From contig NZ_CP144375.1 in NCBI RefSeq assembly GCF_043575855.1, forward strand, positions 6,076,001 through 6,140,000: 64,000 nt of DNA, read 5' to 3'. Below are positions 49,706 through 58,264 of this stretch, piece after piece. Below the pieces are notes generated by a model. It was not told the DNA's origin, made no database searches, and saw only the letters and a list, made by a program, of their open reading frames with translations. The DNA is from Kutzneria buriramensis. Lineage in GTDB: Bacteria; Actinomycetota; Actinomycetes; Mycobacteriales; Pseudonocardiaceae. Both the position numbers and the translations under genes were made by a program. Every line of letters starts with the position of its first letter. Within the stretch, counting starts at the first letter, position 1.

Positions 49706-51307
49706 GTGGCGTGTCGGGAGCAAACGTGATCGAACATGTGTTTGCATGAATGTGTGACGTTGGCTGGGCGGACGCGGGTGAACGGTGTGTGTCAACCGAG
49801 GCCGGACGCACGTGGCTAGGTTCGAGGTTCCGGATGGGTGGACGGCACAGGCGTACCGGTTTGCTCTCGACACCACCCCGGCCCAGGTTGGTGTCCTTGT
49901 CTCGCATGCAGGTGCCGCGCGGTTCGCGCACAACCATATGCTCGCCTTGACAAAGGCAGTGCTCGATCAGCGGGCGGCGGAGCGCACCTACGGCCTCCCC
50001 GAAGATGAACTCACACCCTCAACGGGGTGGTCGCTGCCCGCGCTGCGGAAAACATGGAACCAACGGAAGGACACGGCTGCGCCGTGGTGGCGGGAGAATT
50101 CCAAAGAGGCCTACAACACCGGCCTTGATGCCCTGGCACGCGGCCTGGACGCCTGGTCGAAGTCTCGTACGGGTGAGCGCGCGGGTAAGGCGGTTGGGTT
50201 CCCGAGGTTCAAGTCCAGGCGAGTCGAGCGTTCAGTCCGGTTCACCACCGGGGTCATCCGTGTGGAGACCGATCGGCGTCACATCACCCTCCCGCGCGTG
50301 GGCACTATCAAGGCGCATGAGTCCACCCGTAAATTGGTGCGACGACTCGAGGCCGGCACGGCACGGATTCTGTCGGCGACAGTCGTCGAGGACTCGTCCG
50401 GCCGCTGGTTCTGCTCATTCCAGGCGTTGGTGATGTCCAAGGCACGCCCCGCCCACGCACTGCGGTCTGCCCATCGGGTGGTGGGTGTCGATGTCGGTGT
50501 GAGAGATCTGCTGGTGGTGGCGGCACCGGACGGAACGGAGATACGGCGGGTCGCGGCCCCGAAGTCGCTCACCGCCGCTCAGCCCAGGTTGCGGCAATTG
50601 CAGCGCAAGGCCGCTCGTCAACATGGGCCCCGCGCCACTGCCACTCGGGCGAAGCGGCGGCCGTCGAAGCGATGGCGCAAGACGCAGACGCGCATTGGCA
50701 GGATCCATGCCCGGGCTGCCGACGTTCGTCGGGACATCCTGCACAAGGTCACCACCGCCCTCGCCCAACAGCACAACGTTGTGGTGGTCGAGACCTTGAA
50801 CGTCGCCGGTATGGGCAAAGCCGGCGGCGCCCGCAAACGCGGCTTCAATCGCGCGCTGGCCGACGCTGCGCTGGCGGAGTTCAGGCGGATGCTGGGCTAC
50901 AAGACCCGCTGGTATGGCATCCAATTGGTGGAGGCCGACCGGTACTACCCGAGTTCCAAAACGTGTTCTGTGTGCGGTGGGCGAAAGCCAAACCTCACGC
51001 TCGCCGACCGCACCTACACCTGCGACCACTGCGGCGCGCGGATCGACCGTGATCTCAACGCCGCGACCAACCTCGCCCGACTCGGCGAGACCCATACGTT
51101 GGGTGCACAGAGTCCCGCCGACAGTGGGTCGGTGGCAGGACGTGGAGCCACCCGTGAGACCGATCCCGCGCGAGCGGGCGAGGCAGGAGGCCGTGAAGCG
51201 TCAACCCTGCACAACCCGATTCGGGTTGGTCAGGCGGGGACCGCCGTCTCGCAAGGGACGGCTGCCTGATTGCTGAGCAAACTTACGTCTGCTCGCTAGA
51301 AGGCAAC
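49706..51307 (+). mobile_element. Solitary TnpB insertion element (IS1341/IS605-like) with hairpin ends
   Basis: The element carries only a tnpB-type gene, no tnpA. It is bounded by a 12-bp direct repeat GGTTACGTCCAC at 49694-49705 and 51308-51319, the right copy overlapping the 3' end of the neighbouring gene. Near the left end GCAAAC (49720-49725) and GTTTGC (49740-49745) can form a hairpin; near the right end GAGCA (51275-51279) and TGCTC (51290-51294) can form another, with TTACGTC in its loop. IS605-type elements have subterminal hairpins but no target duplication, so the exact borders are uncertain. The right end is where an omega/guide RNA would be encoded. Confidence 0.7.
49812..51269 (+). 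CDS. tnpB: TnpB-type RNA-guided nuclease / IS605-family OrfB
   Basis: The 485-residue protein has all three RuvC acidic positions (Asp227 in GVDVGVRDLL, Glu327 in VVVETLNVAGM, Asp in IDRDLNAATNLA ~412-414) and a zinc ribbon (CSVCG ... CDHCG, Cys 385, 388, 404, 407). The N-terminal half holds the wedge/recognition part ending in the OrfB_IS605 region. It therefore looks intact as an RNA-guided nuclease rather than a decayed one. The C-terminal ~60 residues after LARLGE are unusual, Gly/Ala/Arg-rich, and may reflect the overlapping RNA-coding end. GTG 49812 gives a normal family start; the frame is open to 49785. Confidence 0.9.
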   Translation: MARFEVPDGWTAQAYRFALDTTPAQVGVLVSHAGAARFAHNHMLALTKAVLDQRAAERTYGLPEDELTPSTGWSLPALRKTWNQRKDTAAPWWRENSKEAYNTGLDALARGLDAWSKSRTGERAGKAVGFPRFKSRRVERSVRFTTGVIRVETDRRHITLPRVGTIKAHESTRKLVRRLEAGTARILSATVVEDSSGRWFCSFQALVMSKARPAHALRSAHRVVGVDVGVRDLLVVAAPDGTEIRRVAAPKSLTAAQPRLRQLQRKAARQHGPRATATRAKRRPSKRWRKTQTRIGRIHARAADVRRDILHKVTTALAQQHNVVVVETLNVAGMGKAGGARKRGFNRALADAALAEFRRMLGYKTRWYGIQLVEADRYYPSSKTCSVCGGRKPNLTLADRTYTCDHCGARIDRDLNAATNLARLGETHTLGAQSPADSGSVAGRGATRETDPARAGEAGGREASTLHNPIRVGQAGTAVSQGTAA

Positions 51308-51309
51308 GG

Positions 51310-52269
51310 TTACGTCCACAGATAGGTCACGGTCACCCAGGCGTTGTCGGTCAGCCGGAGGCCGTCCAGGAACGTGCCGTCGGCCAGGTCGATGCCGGCG
51401 GGGTTGGAGACCTTGCGGCCGAACTGGTCCTTGCCGCCGTTGTAGCCGCTCTGGTAGGCCGCCTGCGCCTCGGGCTTGCCCTCGGGCAGGGTCTTCCACT
51501 CCTGCCGGGTGCTCGACGGGTTCCAGTAGTCGTCCTTGGTGTTCCACGGGCCGACGTCCCACACCGGGGCCGTCTCGCAGCGCCCGTTGGCCGCGCACAC
51601 CTTGACCTGGTACGTCTTCTTTCCGTTGGGGTTCAACGACTTCCCGGACGGCAGGGCGACGAAGTGGTCGTGCGAGACGATCTTGTGGCCGTTCGCGGTG
51701 GTGCTGCCGACCAGGCCCTCACGGGTGGCGTACACCTTGTACGAGCGGGCCGCGTGCGGCGCGACCGCCGGGGCCATCGAGGTGCTCGCCGACAGCGTCA
51801 GCTTGTGGGCGACCGGGCCGGTCGACCCGTACGGGGCGGTGAGCATCATTCGCACCTGCACGGTCGCGCTGGCCTCCGGCAGCACGGCCGGCGCGTCCGA
51901 GGTCGCCTCCGTCCACTCGGTCCACTGGCCGTCGGCCTTGAGACCGCGGACGTCCACCGCCAGCTCGGAGTCGGCCGGCACGGCGCCGTCCAACGCGGCG
52001 GCGACCGTGTTCGCCTTCGCCGGCAGCTGGCGCGGGTCGAACATGATGATGCCGTTCTCCAGGTTCAGCTGGTCGGTGGCGGCGTGCGCCGGGCCGCCGG
52101 CCAGCCGCACCACGCCGTCGGCGTTGGCGATGTTGCTGTTGTCCTCGTTGTGGGACGCCAGGTCCGCCGTCCACGTGGTGGTCGCGGCCTGGGCCGGGGC
52201 GCTGAGCGACAACGGCAGGACCGTGGCGGCCGTCACCAGCAGCGCCGCGTACAGGGGTGTCTTTCGCAT
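51310..52269 (-). CDS. Secreted protein with a barrel-like C-terminal domain
   Basis: The 319-residue protein has a Sec signal peptide (RKTPLYAALLVTAATVLPLS, cleavage near AQA-AT). The N-terminal part is a beta-rich region around LNLENGIIMFDPRQ. The C-terminal ~130 residues read YKVYATREGLVGSTTANGHK, VSHDHFVALPS, YQVKVCAANGRCETAPVWDV, GPWNTKDDYW and GIDLADGTFLDG, which fits a double-psi-barrel-like fold (RlpA/expansin type), including the Asp and the conserved Cys pair. Cell-wall or polysaccharide binding is possible. Its last codons coincide with the right copy of the 12-bp repeat flanking the TnpB element. Confidence 0.65.
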   Translation of the reverse strand: MRKTPLYAALLVTAATVLPLSLSAPAQAATTTWTADLASHNEDNSNIANADGVVRLAGGPAHAATDQLNLENGIIMFDPRQLPAKANTVAAALDGAVPADSELAVDVRGLKADGQWTEWTEATSDAPAVLPEASATVQVRMMLTAPYGSTGPVAHKLTLSASTSMAPAVAPHAARSYKVYATREGLVGSTTANGHKIVSHDHFVALPSGKSLNPNGKKTYQVKVCAANGRCETAPVWDVGPWNTKDDYWNPSSTRQEWKTLPEGKPEAQAAYQSGYNGGKDQFGRKVSNPAGIDLADGTFLDGLRLTDNAWVTVTYLWT

Positions 52270-52361
52270 ACGCTGAGCGAATCCGTGACTTCGTGACTAC
52301 TCAACGTACTGCGGCGATGTGCCCGTGAATTACTCACCTTGCCGCCGGTCACGGCTGCCGG

Positions 52362-53495
52362 TCAGCCGAGTGCCCTCCGGACGGCCTTCCGGTCCACTTT
52401 GCCCGGTCCCAGCAGCGGCAGTTCCGGCAGGAAGCGGATCACTTTCGGCACCGCCGCTCGGCCGGCTGCGGTTTTCACGGCTTCGCGGAGCTGAGCCTCG
52501 CTCGGCGGCTCGGTGGCGACGATCGCCGCCGCCACGATCTGGCCCCACTCCGCATCGGGCAGGCCGATCACGCAGGCGTCGCTGACGCCGTCGACCGCCG
52601 TCAGGGCCCGTTCCACCAGCAGCGGAGCGATCTTCACGCCGCCGGTGTTGATCACGTCGTCGAGCCGGCCGACCACCTCCAGCCGGCCGTCGGCCAGCCA
52701 GCGGCCGAGGTCGCTGGTGAGGAACCAGCCGTCCACGAACGGCGACTCGCCGTCGAAGCCGCGGTAGCCGTCGGCCAGCACCGGCCCCCGGATGTCGATC
52801 CGGCCGTCGGTGAGCCTGATCGATACGCCGTCCAGCGGCACCCCGTCGTACACGCAGCCGCTGGCCGTCTCGCTCATCCCGTACGAGGGGATGGCGTTGA
52901 CGCCCTCGTCGCGGGCGCGTTGCCGAAGCGCCTCGGGCATCGCCGCACCGCCCATGACGATGGCGTCGAAACCGCGCAGCGCCTCCAGGGCGTCGCCGGT
53001 CATCAGCCGGGTCAGCTGCGTGGGCACCAGGGCGGTGTAGTGCCGCCCCGGCGCCTCCAGCGCAGCGAAGGCCGCCTTCGTGAACTCCTCCGGCCGGAAA
53101 CCGTCCGTCAGGTCCGCGACGGCCGGTCGAGTGCCCGCGAGCAGCGAACGGATCAGCACTTGAAGTCCGCCGATGTACCGGACGGACATCGCCAGCAGCC
53201 AGGTGCCTGGCCCGCCGAGCCGGGCGTGCGTGGCAGTGGCGGACGCCTTGATGGCGTCAGACGCCAGCAATGCGCCCTTCGGTGCACCCGTCGACCCGGA
53301 CGTGCCGATCACCAGCGCCACCCGGTCGTCCACCGGCCGGTCCACGCCCAGCGCGGCCGGCAGACCCGGCTCCTGGTCGGTGACCGGCAGCAGCGCCGGG
53401 CCGTCGCCGGCCAGCGCCGCCGCCAGCGTCGGCAACAGCGCCAGCACCTCGGCCGGCCTGGTCGGCACGGGCAGTGCCCGCAGCTCGCGAACCAT
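52362..53495 (-). CDS. menE: o-Succinylbenzoate-CoA ligase
   Basis: The 377-residue ANL-family ligase activates OSB to OSB-CoA for menaquinone. Motifs: VALVIGTSGSTGAPKGALL (P-loop, ~residues 88-106), NAIPSYGMSETASGCVYDGV, the TSD motif GWFLTSDLGRW, VGRLDDVINTGGVKIAP and the final GPGKVDRKAVRR. It is shorter than generic acyl-CoA ligases, as is usual for actinobacterial MenE. ATG 53495 overlaps the menB stop (TGATG), so menB and menE are translationally coupled and co-transcribed. Confidence 0.93.
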   Translation of the reverse strand: MVRELRALPVPTRPAEVLALLPTLAAALAGDGPALLPVTDQEPGLPAALGVDRPVDDRVALVIGTSGSTGAPKGALLASDAIKASATATHARLGGPGTWLLAMSVRYIGGLQVLIRSLLAGTRPAVADLTDGFRPEEFTKAAFAALEAPGRHYTALVPTQLTRLMTGDALEALRGFDAIVMGGAAMPEALRQRARDEGVNAIPSYGMSETASGCVYDGVPLDGVSIRLTDGRIDIRGPVLADGYRGFDGESPFVDGWFLTSDLGRWLADGRLEVVGRLDDVINTGGVKIAPLLVERALTAVDGVSDACVIGLPDAEWGQIVAAAIVATEPPSEAQLREAVKTAAGRAAVPKVIRFLPELPLLGPGKVDRKAVRRALG

Positions 53496-54406
53496 CAGAA
53501 GTAGTGCGGGTAGTCGGACCAGTCCGGGTCCCGCTTCTCCAGGAACGCGTTGCGGCCCTCGACGGCCTCGTCGGTCATGTACGCCAGCCGGGTCGTCTCG
53601 CCGGCGAAGATCTGCTGCCCGACCAGGCCGTCGTCGATCAGGTTGAAGGAGTACTTGAGCATCCGCTGCGCGGTCGGCGACTTGCCGTTGATCTCGCGGG
53701 CCCACTCCAGCGCGGTGGCCTCCAGCTCGGCGTGCGGCACGACGGCGTTGACCATGCCCATCTGGTGGGCCTGCTCGGCGGTGTAGGGCCGGCCCAGGAA
53801 GAAGATCTCGCGGGCGAACTTCTGGCCGACCTGCCGGGCCAGGTAGGCCGAGCCGTAGCCGCCGTCGAAGCTGCCCACGTCGGCGTCGGTCTGCTTGAAC
53901 CGGGCGTGCTCGGCGCTGGCCAGCGTGAGATCGGCCACCACGTGCAGGCTGTGCCCGCCGCCCGCGGCCCAGCCCGGGACCACCGCGATGACCACCTTGG
54001 GCATGAACCGGATCAGCCGCTGGCACTCCAGGATGTGCAGCCGGCCGGCGCGGGCCTTGTCCACCGTGTCGGCGGTGTCGCCGCTGGCGTACTGGTAGCC
54101 GTCGCGGCCGCGGATGCGCTGGTCGCCGCCGGAGCAGAAGGCCCAGCCGCCGTCCTTCGGGGACGGTCCGTTGCCGGTGATCAGCACGCAGCCGACGTCC
54201 GGCGACATCCGGGCGTGGTCGAGGGCGAGGTAGAGCTCGTCCACGGTGTGCGGGCGGAAGGCGTTGCGGACCTCGGGCCGGTTGAAGGCGATCCGCACCG
54301 TGCCCTGGTCCACCGCGCGGTGGTAGGTGATGTCGGTGAAGTCGAAGCCCTCGACGGCGCGCCACGCGGTCGGGTCGAACAAGTCGGACACGTGTTCATC
54401 AGCCAC
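53495..54406 (-). CDS. menB: 1,4-dihydroxy-2-naphthoyl-CoA synthase
   Basis: The 303-residue crotonase-fold enzyme cyclises OSB-CoA to DHNA-CoA. Characteristic stretches: WRAVEGFDFTDITYHRAVDQ, AFCSGGDQRIRGRDGYQYAS (oxyanion-hole and catalytic region), VVPGWAAGGGHSLHVVADLT, FKQTDADVGSFDGGYGSAYL (catalytic Asp) and ARQVGQKFAREIFFLG. GTG 54406 is chosen as start; GTG 54391 is possible, and the frame is open to 54490 but would overlap menD. It is divergent from menD with only an 18-bp gap between start codons. Confidence 0.94.
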   Translation of the reverse strand: MADEHVSDLFDPTAWRAVEGFDFTDITYHRAVDQGTVRIAFNRPEVRNAFRPHTVDELYLALDHARMSPDVGCVLITGNGPSPKDGGWAFCSGGDQRIRGRDGYQYASGDTADTVDKARAGRLHILECQRLIRFMPKVVIAVVPGWAAGGGHSLHVVADLTLASAEHARFKQTDADVGSFDGGYGSAYLARQVGQKFAREIFFLGRPYTAEQAHQMGMVNAVVPHAELEATALEWAREINGKSPTAQRMLKYSFNLIDDGLVGQQIFAGETTRLAYMTDEAVEGRNAFLEKRDPDWSDYPHYF

Positions 54407-54424
54407 ACCTGGGAGAATAGGCGG

Positions 54425-56062
54425 GTGAACCCGTCCACCGCGCAGGCCCGTGTCCTGGTCGACGAACTCGTGCGCAACGACGTGCGGCATGTCGTGCTGT
54501 GTCCCGGATCACGCAATGCCGCGCTGGCCATCGCGCTGCACCACGCCTCGGTTGCAGGGCGGCTGACGCTGCACGTCCGCATCGACGAGCGGTCGGCCGG
54601 CTTCCTCGCGCTGGGGATCGCCCGCGCCGTGGGAAGGCCGGTGGCCGTCGTGTGCACGTCCGGCACGGCCGTGGCCAACCTGCACCCGGCGATGCTGGAG
54701 GCCGCGCACAGCCACGTGCCCCTGATCGCGCTGACCGCGGATCGTCCGATCGAGCTGGTCGGCTCCGGCGCCAGCCAGACCACCGTGCAGCACGGCGTTT
54801 TCGGCGCCCTGGTGTCGACCGTGGACTTCCCGATGGCCGAGCGGCGACCCGGGCAGAACGCCCTGTGGCGTGGCATGGTCTGCCGGTCCCTGCGCTCGGA
54901 CGGACCGGTGCACCTCAACGTGCCGTTCCGTGAGCCGCTGGTGCCCGATGGCGATCTCGACTGGCCGGAACCGTTGGAGGGACGCGCCGGCCCGTGGACC
55001 GCGGTGTCTCCGGTCGCAGAAAGCCGTTCCGGCGCAACGGATATCGGCCACCTCGGTGAGCGCACCCTGGTCGTCGTCGGCGACGTCTCGCCGGAGGTCG
55101 CCCGTGCCACGGGTTCCTTCGCGGCCGCGGCCGGTTGGCCGATCATCGTCGAGCCGCTGGGTTTCGCCGCCGGTGAGACGATCGGCACCGGCTCGTTGAT
55201 GCTGGCCGTCGGCCTGCCCGCGGCGCTGCGGCCGGACTCGCTGCTGGTCGTCGGCCACACCTCGCTGAGCCGGGGCGAGCAGCGGGTCATCCGCGAAACC
55301 CCGGTCGTGCACGTGGTTTCCGAGCACCCACAGTGGACCGATCCGCAGCATCGGGCCGACTACGTCACCGGCCCGCTGGCGGTGCCGCCGCCGAATTTCG
55401 GCGACGCGTGGCTTTCTCGTTGGCGGGACGCCGACGCCGGCGTTCGGTCCATTGTGGACAAGTTTCTGGCCGACGAGCCGTGGCCGACCGGCCTGCACGT
55501 CGCGCAGGCACTCGTGGACGCCCTGCCGTACGGGGCAACGCTTTTCCTGGGCTCGTCGAACCCCGTCCGGGACGTCGACCTGGCCGCTGCGCGCCGCGTC
55601 GATCTGCGGATGTTCTCCAACCGCGGGCTCGCCGGCATCGACGGCACCCTGTCCTGCGCCGTCGGCGCCAGCCTCGACGCCGCGTACGGCTACGCCCTCG
55701 TCGGCGACCTGACTTTCCTTCACGACATCAACGGTTTGCTCATCGGTCCCGGCGAGATCCGGCCCAACCTGGCCGTCGTCGTGCTCAACGACGACGGTGG
55801 CGGCATCTTCTCGTTGCTGGAGCAGGGATCCCCGGAGCACGCCGACTCGTTCGAGCACGTCTTCGGCACCCCGCATGGCGCCGACCTCGCCGCGCTGTGC
55901 GCCGGCTACCGGGTGCCGCACGTGCTCGTCTCCGACGCCGCGTCACTGCGGGAGGCCCTCGCGCCGGCCGACGGCATCCGGGTCATCGAGGTCCGGGCCG
56001 ATCGCTCTCGGTTGCGAGACCTGCATTCCCGACTGCGCTCCGTGGTCGCGGAGGCCTGGTGA
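54425..56062 (+). CDS. menD: 2-Succinyl-5-enolpyruvyl-6-hydroxy-3-cyclohexene-1-carboxylate synthase
   Basis: The 545-residue ThDP-dependent enzyme joins isochorismate and 2-oxoglutarate, the first committed menaquinone step. Motifs: VLCPGSRNAALAIALHHA, HVRIDERSAGFLALGIARAV (catalytic Glu), CTSGTAVANLHPAMLEAAHS, the ThDP/Mg site GDLTFLHDINGLLIG and VLNDDGGGIFSLLEQG. GTG 54425 sits 18 bp from the divergent menB start. Its substrate isochorismate would come from the menF gene downstream. No menC or menH follows it here, unlike in mycobacteria. Confidence 0.95.
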   Translation: MNPSTAQARVLVDELVRNDVRHVVLCPGSRNAALAIALHHASVAGRLTLHVRIDERSAGFLALGIARAVGRPVAVVCTSGTAVANLHPAMLEAAHSHVPLIALTADRPIELVGSGASQTTVQHGVFGALVSTVDFPMAERRPGQNALWRGMVCRSLRSDGPVHLNVPFREPLVPDGDLDWPEPLEGRAGPWTAVSPVAESRSGATDIGHLGERTLVVVGDVSPEVARATGSFAAAAGWPIIVEPLGFAAGETIGTGSLMLAVGLPAALRPDSLLVVGHTSLSRGEQRVIRETPVVHVVSEHPQWTDPQHRADYVTGPLAVPPPNFGDAWLSRWRDADAGVRSIVDKFLADEPWPTGLHVAQALVDALPYGATLFLGSSNPVRDVDLAAARRVDLRMFSNRGLAGIDGTLSCAVGASLDAAYGYALVGDLTFLHDINGLLIGPGEIRPNLAVVVLNDDGGGIFSLLEQGSPEHADSFEHVFGTPHGADLAALCAGYRVPHVLVSDAASLREALAPADGIRVIEVRADRSRLRDLHSRLRSVVAEAW

Positions 56063-56164
56063 TCGTTACCACTCTCGCTCCGTAGGAACCTACTAACGTT
56101 GGGTAGTGCCCCTCGGGTGCCTCTCCTAGGTTCGGGTTTCCAGGCCCACTAGGGGAGGTACGCC

Positions 56165-57655
56165 TTGAGATCACCCGCGTTCGTCGCGCTCGCGACCACC
56201 GTGGCCGGCCTGCTGCTGGCCGGCACCGCCGCGGCCGGCACCGGTAGCCCCGGCGGCCAGACCGTCGGCGACCCGTACTACCCGACCGACGGCAACACCG
56301 GTTACGACGTAGGCCACTACGACTTACGCCTTCAGTACCAGCCGGCCAGCGACCAGCTCAGCGGCACCGCGACCATTCTCGCCACCGCCACGCAGGACCT
56401 GTCCCAGTTCTCGTTCGACTTCGGCCTGCACACCGATTCCGTCCTGGTCAACAACTTCCCGGCCACCTACACCAGCACCGGCTCCAAGCTCGTGATCACG
56501 CCGGCGGCCACGCTGCCCAAGGGCAGCCCGATCACCGTCGTCGTTCGCTACGACGGGATTCCGTCGCAGGTCACCATCAACGGCGAGAAGGACTGGCTGC
56601 GCACTCCCGACGGCGCGCAGGCCGTGCAGGAGCCGCACATCGCCGCCTTCTGGTATCCCGCCAACGACCACCCGACCGACAAGGCCACCTACGACGTCTC
56701 CGTCGCCGTGCCCGACGGCACGCAGGTCGTGTCCAACGGCGTGCTGGTCAGCTCGCGCAGCCAGCTCGGGCAGACGCGGTGGAACTGGCGCAGCACCAAG
56801 CCGCAGGCCACGTACCTGACGTTCATCGCCATCGGCAAGTACGACATCCGGCAGGGCACGGGTCCCGACGGCTTGCCCGTGACCACCGCGTACGGGGCGA
56901 ACCTCGGCGCCAACCACGACGCCGCCGTCGCCAGCGTCGAGCGCACGCCCGAGGTGCTCGCCTGGGAGTCCACCGTGTTCGGGCCGTACCCGTTCGAGGC
57001 CGAGGGCGGCGTCGTGCCCGGCGTCCAGTTCGGCTTCGCGCTGGAGAACCAGACCCGGCCCGTGTACGACCCGCGGTTCTTCCGGTCCGGCAGCGACCTG
57101 TCCGTGATCGTCCACGAGAACGCCCACCAGTGGTTCGGCGATGCCGTGTCCGTGCACCGGTGGAGCGACATCTGGCTGAACGAGGGCTTCGCCTCGTATG
57201 CCGAGTGGCTGTGGTCGGAGAAGGAGGGCGAGGGCACCGCCCAGCAGCTCTTCGACTACTACTACAACTCCGTGCCGGCCTCGGACCCGCAGTGGCAGAC
57301 CCTGCCCGGCGACCCCGGCGCCGACAACCAGTTCAGCGACTTCGCCGTCTACACGCGCGGGGCGCTCACCCTGCACGCGCTGCGCACAACCGTCGGCGAC
57401 GACGCCTTCTTCGCCATCCTCAAGGCGTGGGTCGCCGCTCGGAAGTACAGCGACGGCACCATCGACCAGTTCATCGGCATCGCCGAGAAGGTGTCCGGCA
57501 AGCCCCTGCACGACCTGTTCCAGCAGTGGCTGTTCACCCCGGCGCGGCCCACCCTGTCCGCCCCGGTCGCCGCTGCCCGCGTCGCCCCCTCGGTGCCCAA
57601 GTCCGTCGCCGAGATCGACCGCACCAACGCCCTCCTGGCCACGTCCAAGCACTGA
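56165..57655 (+). CDS. Secreted M1-family zinc metallopeptidase
   Basis: This 496-residue protein has a Sec signal peptide (FVALATTVAGLLLAGTAAAG), a beta-saddle N-terminal domain (YDVGHYDLRLQYQPASDQLS) and the catalytic domain with the zinc motif HENAHQWFG (HEXXH) and the third ligand Glu in LNEGFASYAEW. GVVPGVQFGFALENQTRP replaces the classical GAMEN exopeptidase motif, so substrate preference may differ from aminopeptidase N. It starts at TTG 56165, with GGGGAGG 6 nt upstream, which fixes this rare start. It ends before a 16-bp hairpin and is probably exported to the cell surface or medium. Confidence 0.87.
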   Translation: MRSPAFVALATTVAGLLLAGTAAAGTGSPGGQTVGDPYYPTDGNTGYDVGHYDLRLQYQPASDQLSGTATILATATQDLSQFSFDFGLHTDSVLVNNFPATYTSTGSKLVITPAATLPKGSPITVVVRYDGIPSQVTINGEKDWLRTPDGAQAVQEPHIAAFWYPANDHPTDKATYDVSVAVPDGTQVVSNGVLVSSRSQLGQTRWNWRSTKPQATYLTFIAIGKYDIRQGTGPDGLPVTTAYGANLGANHDAAVASVERTPEVLAWESTVFGPYPFEAEGGVVPGVQFGFALENQTRPVYDPRFFRSGSDLSVIVHENAHQWFGDAVSVHRWSDIWLNEGFASYAEWLWSEKEGEGTAQQLFDYYYNSVPASDPQWQTLPGDPGADNQFSDFAVYTRGALTLHALRTTVGDDAFFAILKAWVAARKYSDGTIDQFIGIAEKVSGKPLHDLFQQWLFTPARPTLSAPVAAARVAPSVPKSVAEIDRTNALLATSKH

Positions 57656-57660
57656 CTTCT

Positions 57661-57696
57661 GCAGCGGCGCTCGCCCTCCCGGGTGAGCGCCGCTGC
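57661..57696 (+). terminator. Strong GC hairpin after the M1 peptidase gene
   Basis: GCAGCGGCGCTC (57661-57672) pairs with GAGCGCCGCTGC (57685-57696), and inner CCC/GGG pairs lengthen the stem to about 16 bp, with a TCCC loop and a short TTTG after it. Confidence 0.8.
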
Positions 57697-57760
57697 TTTG
57701 TCACCACTGGATGTGTTCTGCGCCGGAGAAGGACGGATTTTGCACCCGTCCACCTACCCG

Positions 57761-57935
57761 CCGATGGGCGCTTGCCGTCCGCAAGTGGCCCCGTCACCCG
57801 CCTGTCCGCGATGGCGCTTGCCATCTGGGTGACGTACCCGCTCACCCGCCACCACCTCATGCCGATGGCACTCGCCTTCCACCGGCGACCGCGGCCCTGC
57901 CACAACCACCGATGGCCTCTGCCTTCCACAGGTGA
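57761..57935 (+). repeat. Degenerate ~50-bp repeat (four copies) in the noncoding gap
   Basis: Four imperfect copies share CCGATGGC followed by a CT-rich GCC block: starts near 57761, 57808, 57862 and 57909, with spacings of 47, 54 and 47 bp. The second copy contains a perfect hairpin GATGGC-GCTT-GCCATC. The copies diverge too much for CRISPR. They precede the DnaA-box-like cluster in the 609-bp gap 57656-58264; the remaining parts (57697-57760, 58018-58264) show no further gene or clear signal apart from GGAAGG before the next gene. Confidence 0.5.
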
Positions 57936-57943
57936 TCGACACC

Positions 57944-58017
57944 TTGTCAACACCCGCCCCCCGAGTTGTCCACAGCCCCGGCCAGTTATCCACAGCCTTA
58001 CCCACAACTGATCCACA
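57944..58017 (+). other. Cluster of five DnaA-box-like 9-mers
   Basis: On one strand within 74 bp: TTGTCAACA (57944), TTGTCCACA (57966), TTATCCACA (57986), TTACCCACA (57998) and TGATCCACA (58009). The second matches the actinomycete DnaA-box consensus exactly, the third matches the general consensus, and the others are one base off. No dnaA, dnaN or parAB gene is nearby, so this is not the normal oriC context. It could titrate DnaA or regulate a neighbouring gene. Binding is not shown. Confidence 0.6.
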
Positions 58018-58264
58018 CCGCCCCACCTCGGATAGGCTGGGCCTGGGACGACCCCCCGGGATAGGGCGGGGGCTGTTTTCGTGCCGGGCGGGCCTGGATT
58101 GGCTCGGCGGCCCTGGATTGGCTCGGCGGGAGCTGGATCGCCGAGCGCAGCCAAGGTCAACGGCGGGTCGTCCGCTCGAATCCGTGGTGATTTCCCCGAT
58201 GTTCCGCCCGTGCCCGGTCCGCCGACCATTGGCCCGAAGAGCCGATGCGGACGGAAGGCGGACC

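Noticed and set aside
57761..57935. CRISPR array
   Set aside because: The four repeats are strongly degenerate, spacing is uneven, the intervening sequences are partly alike and no cas gene is nearby.
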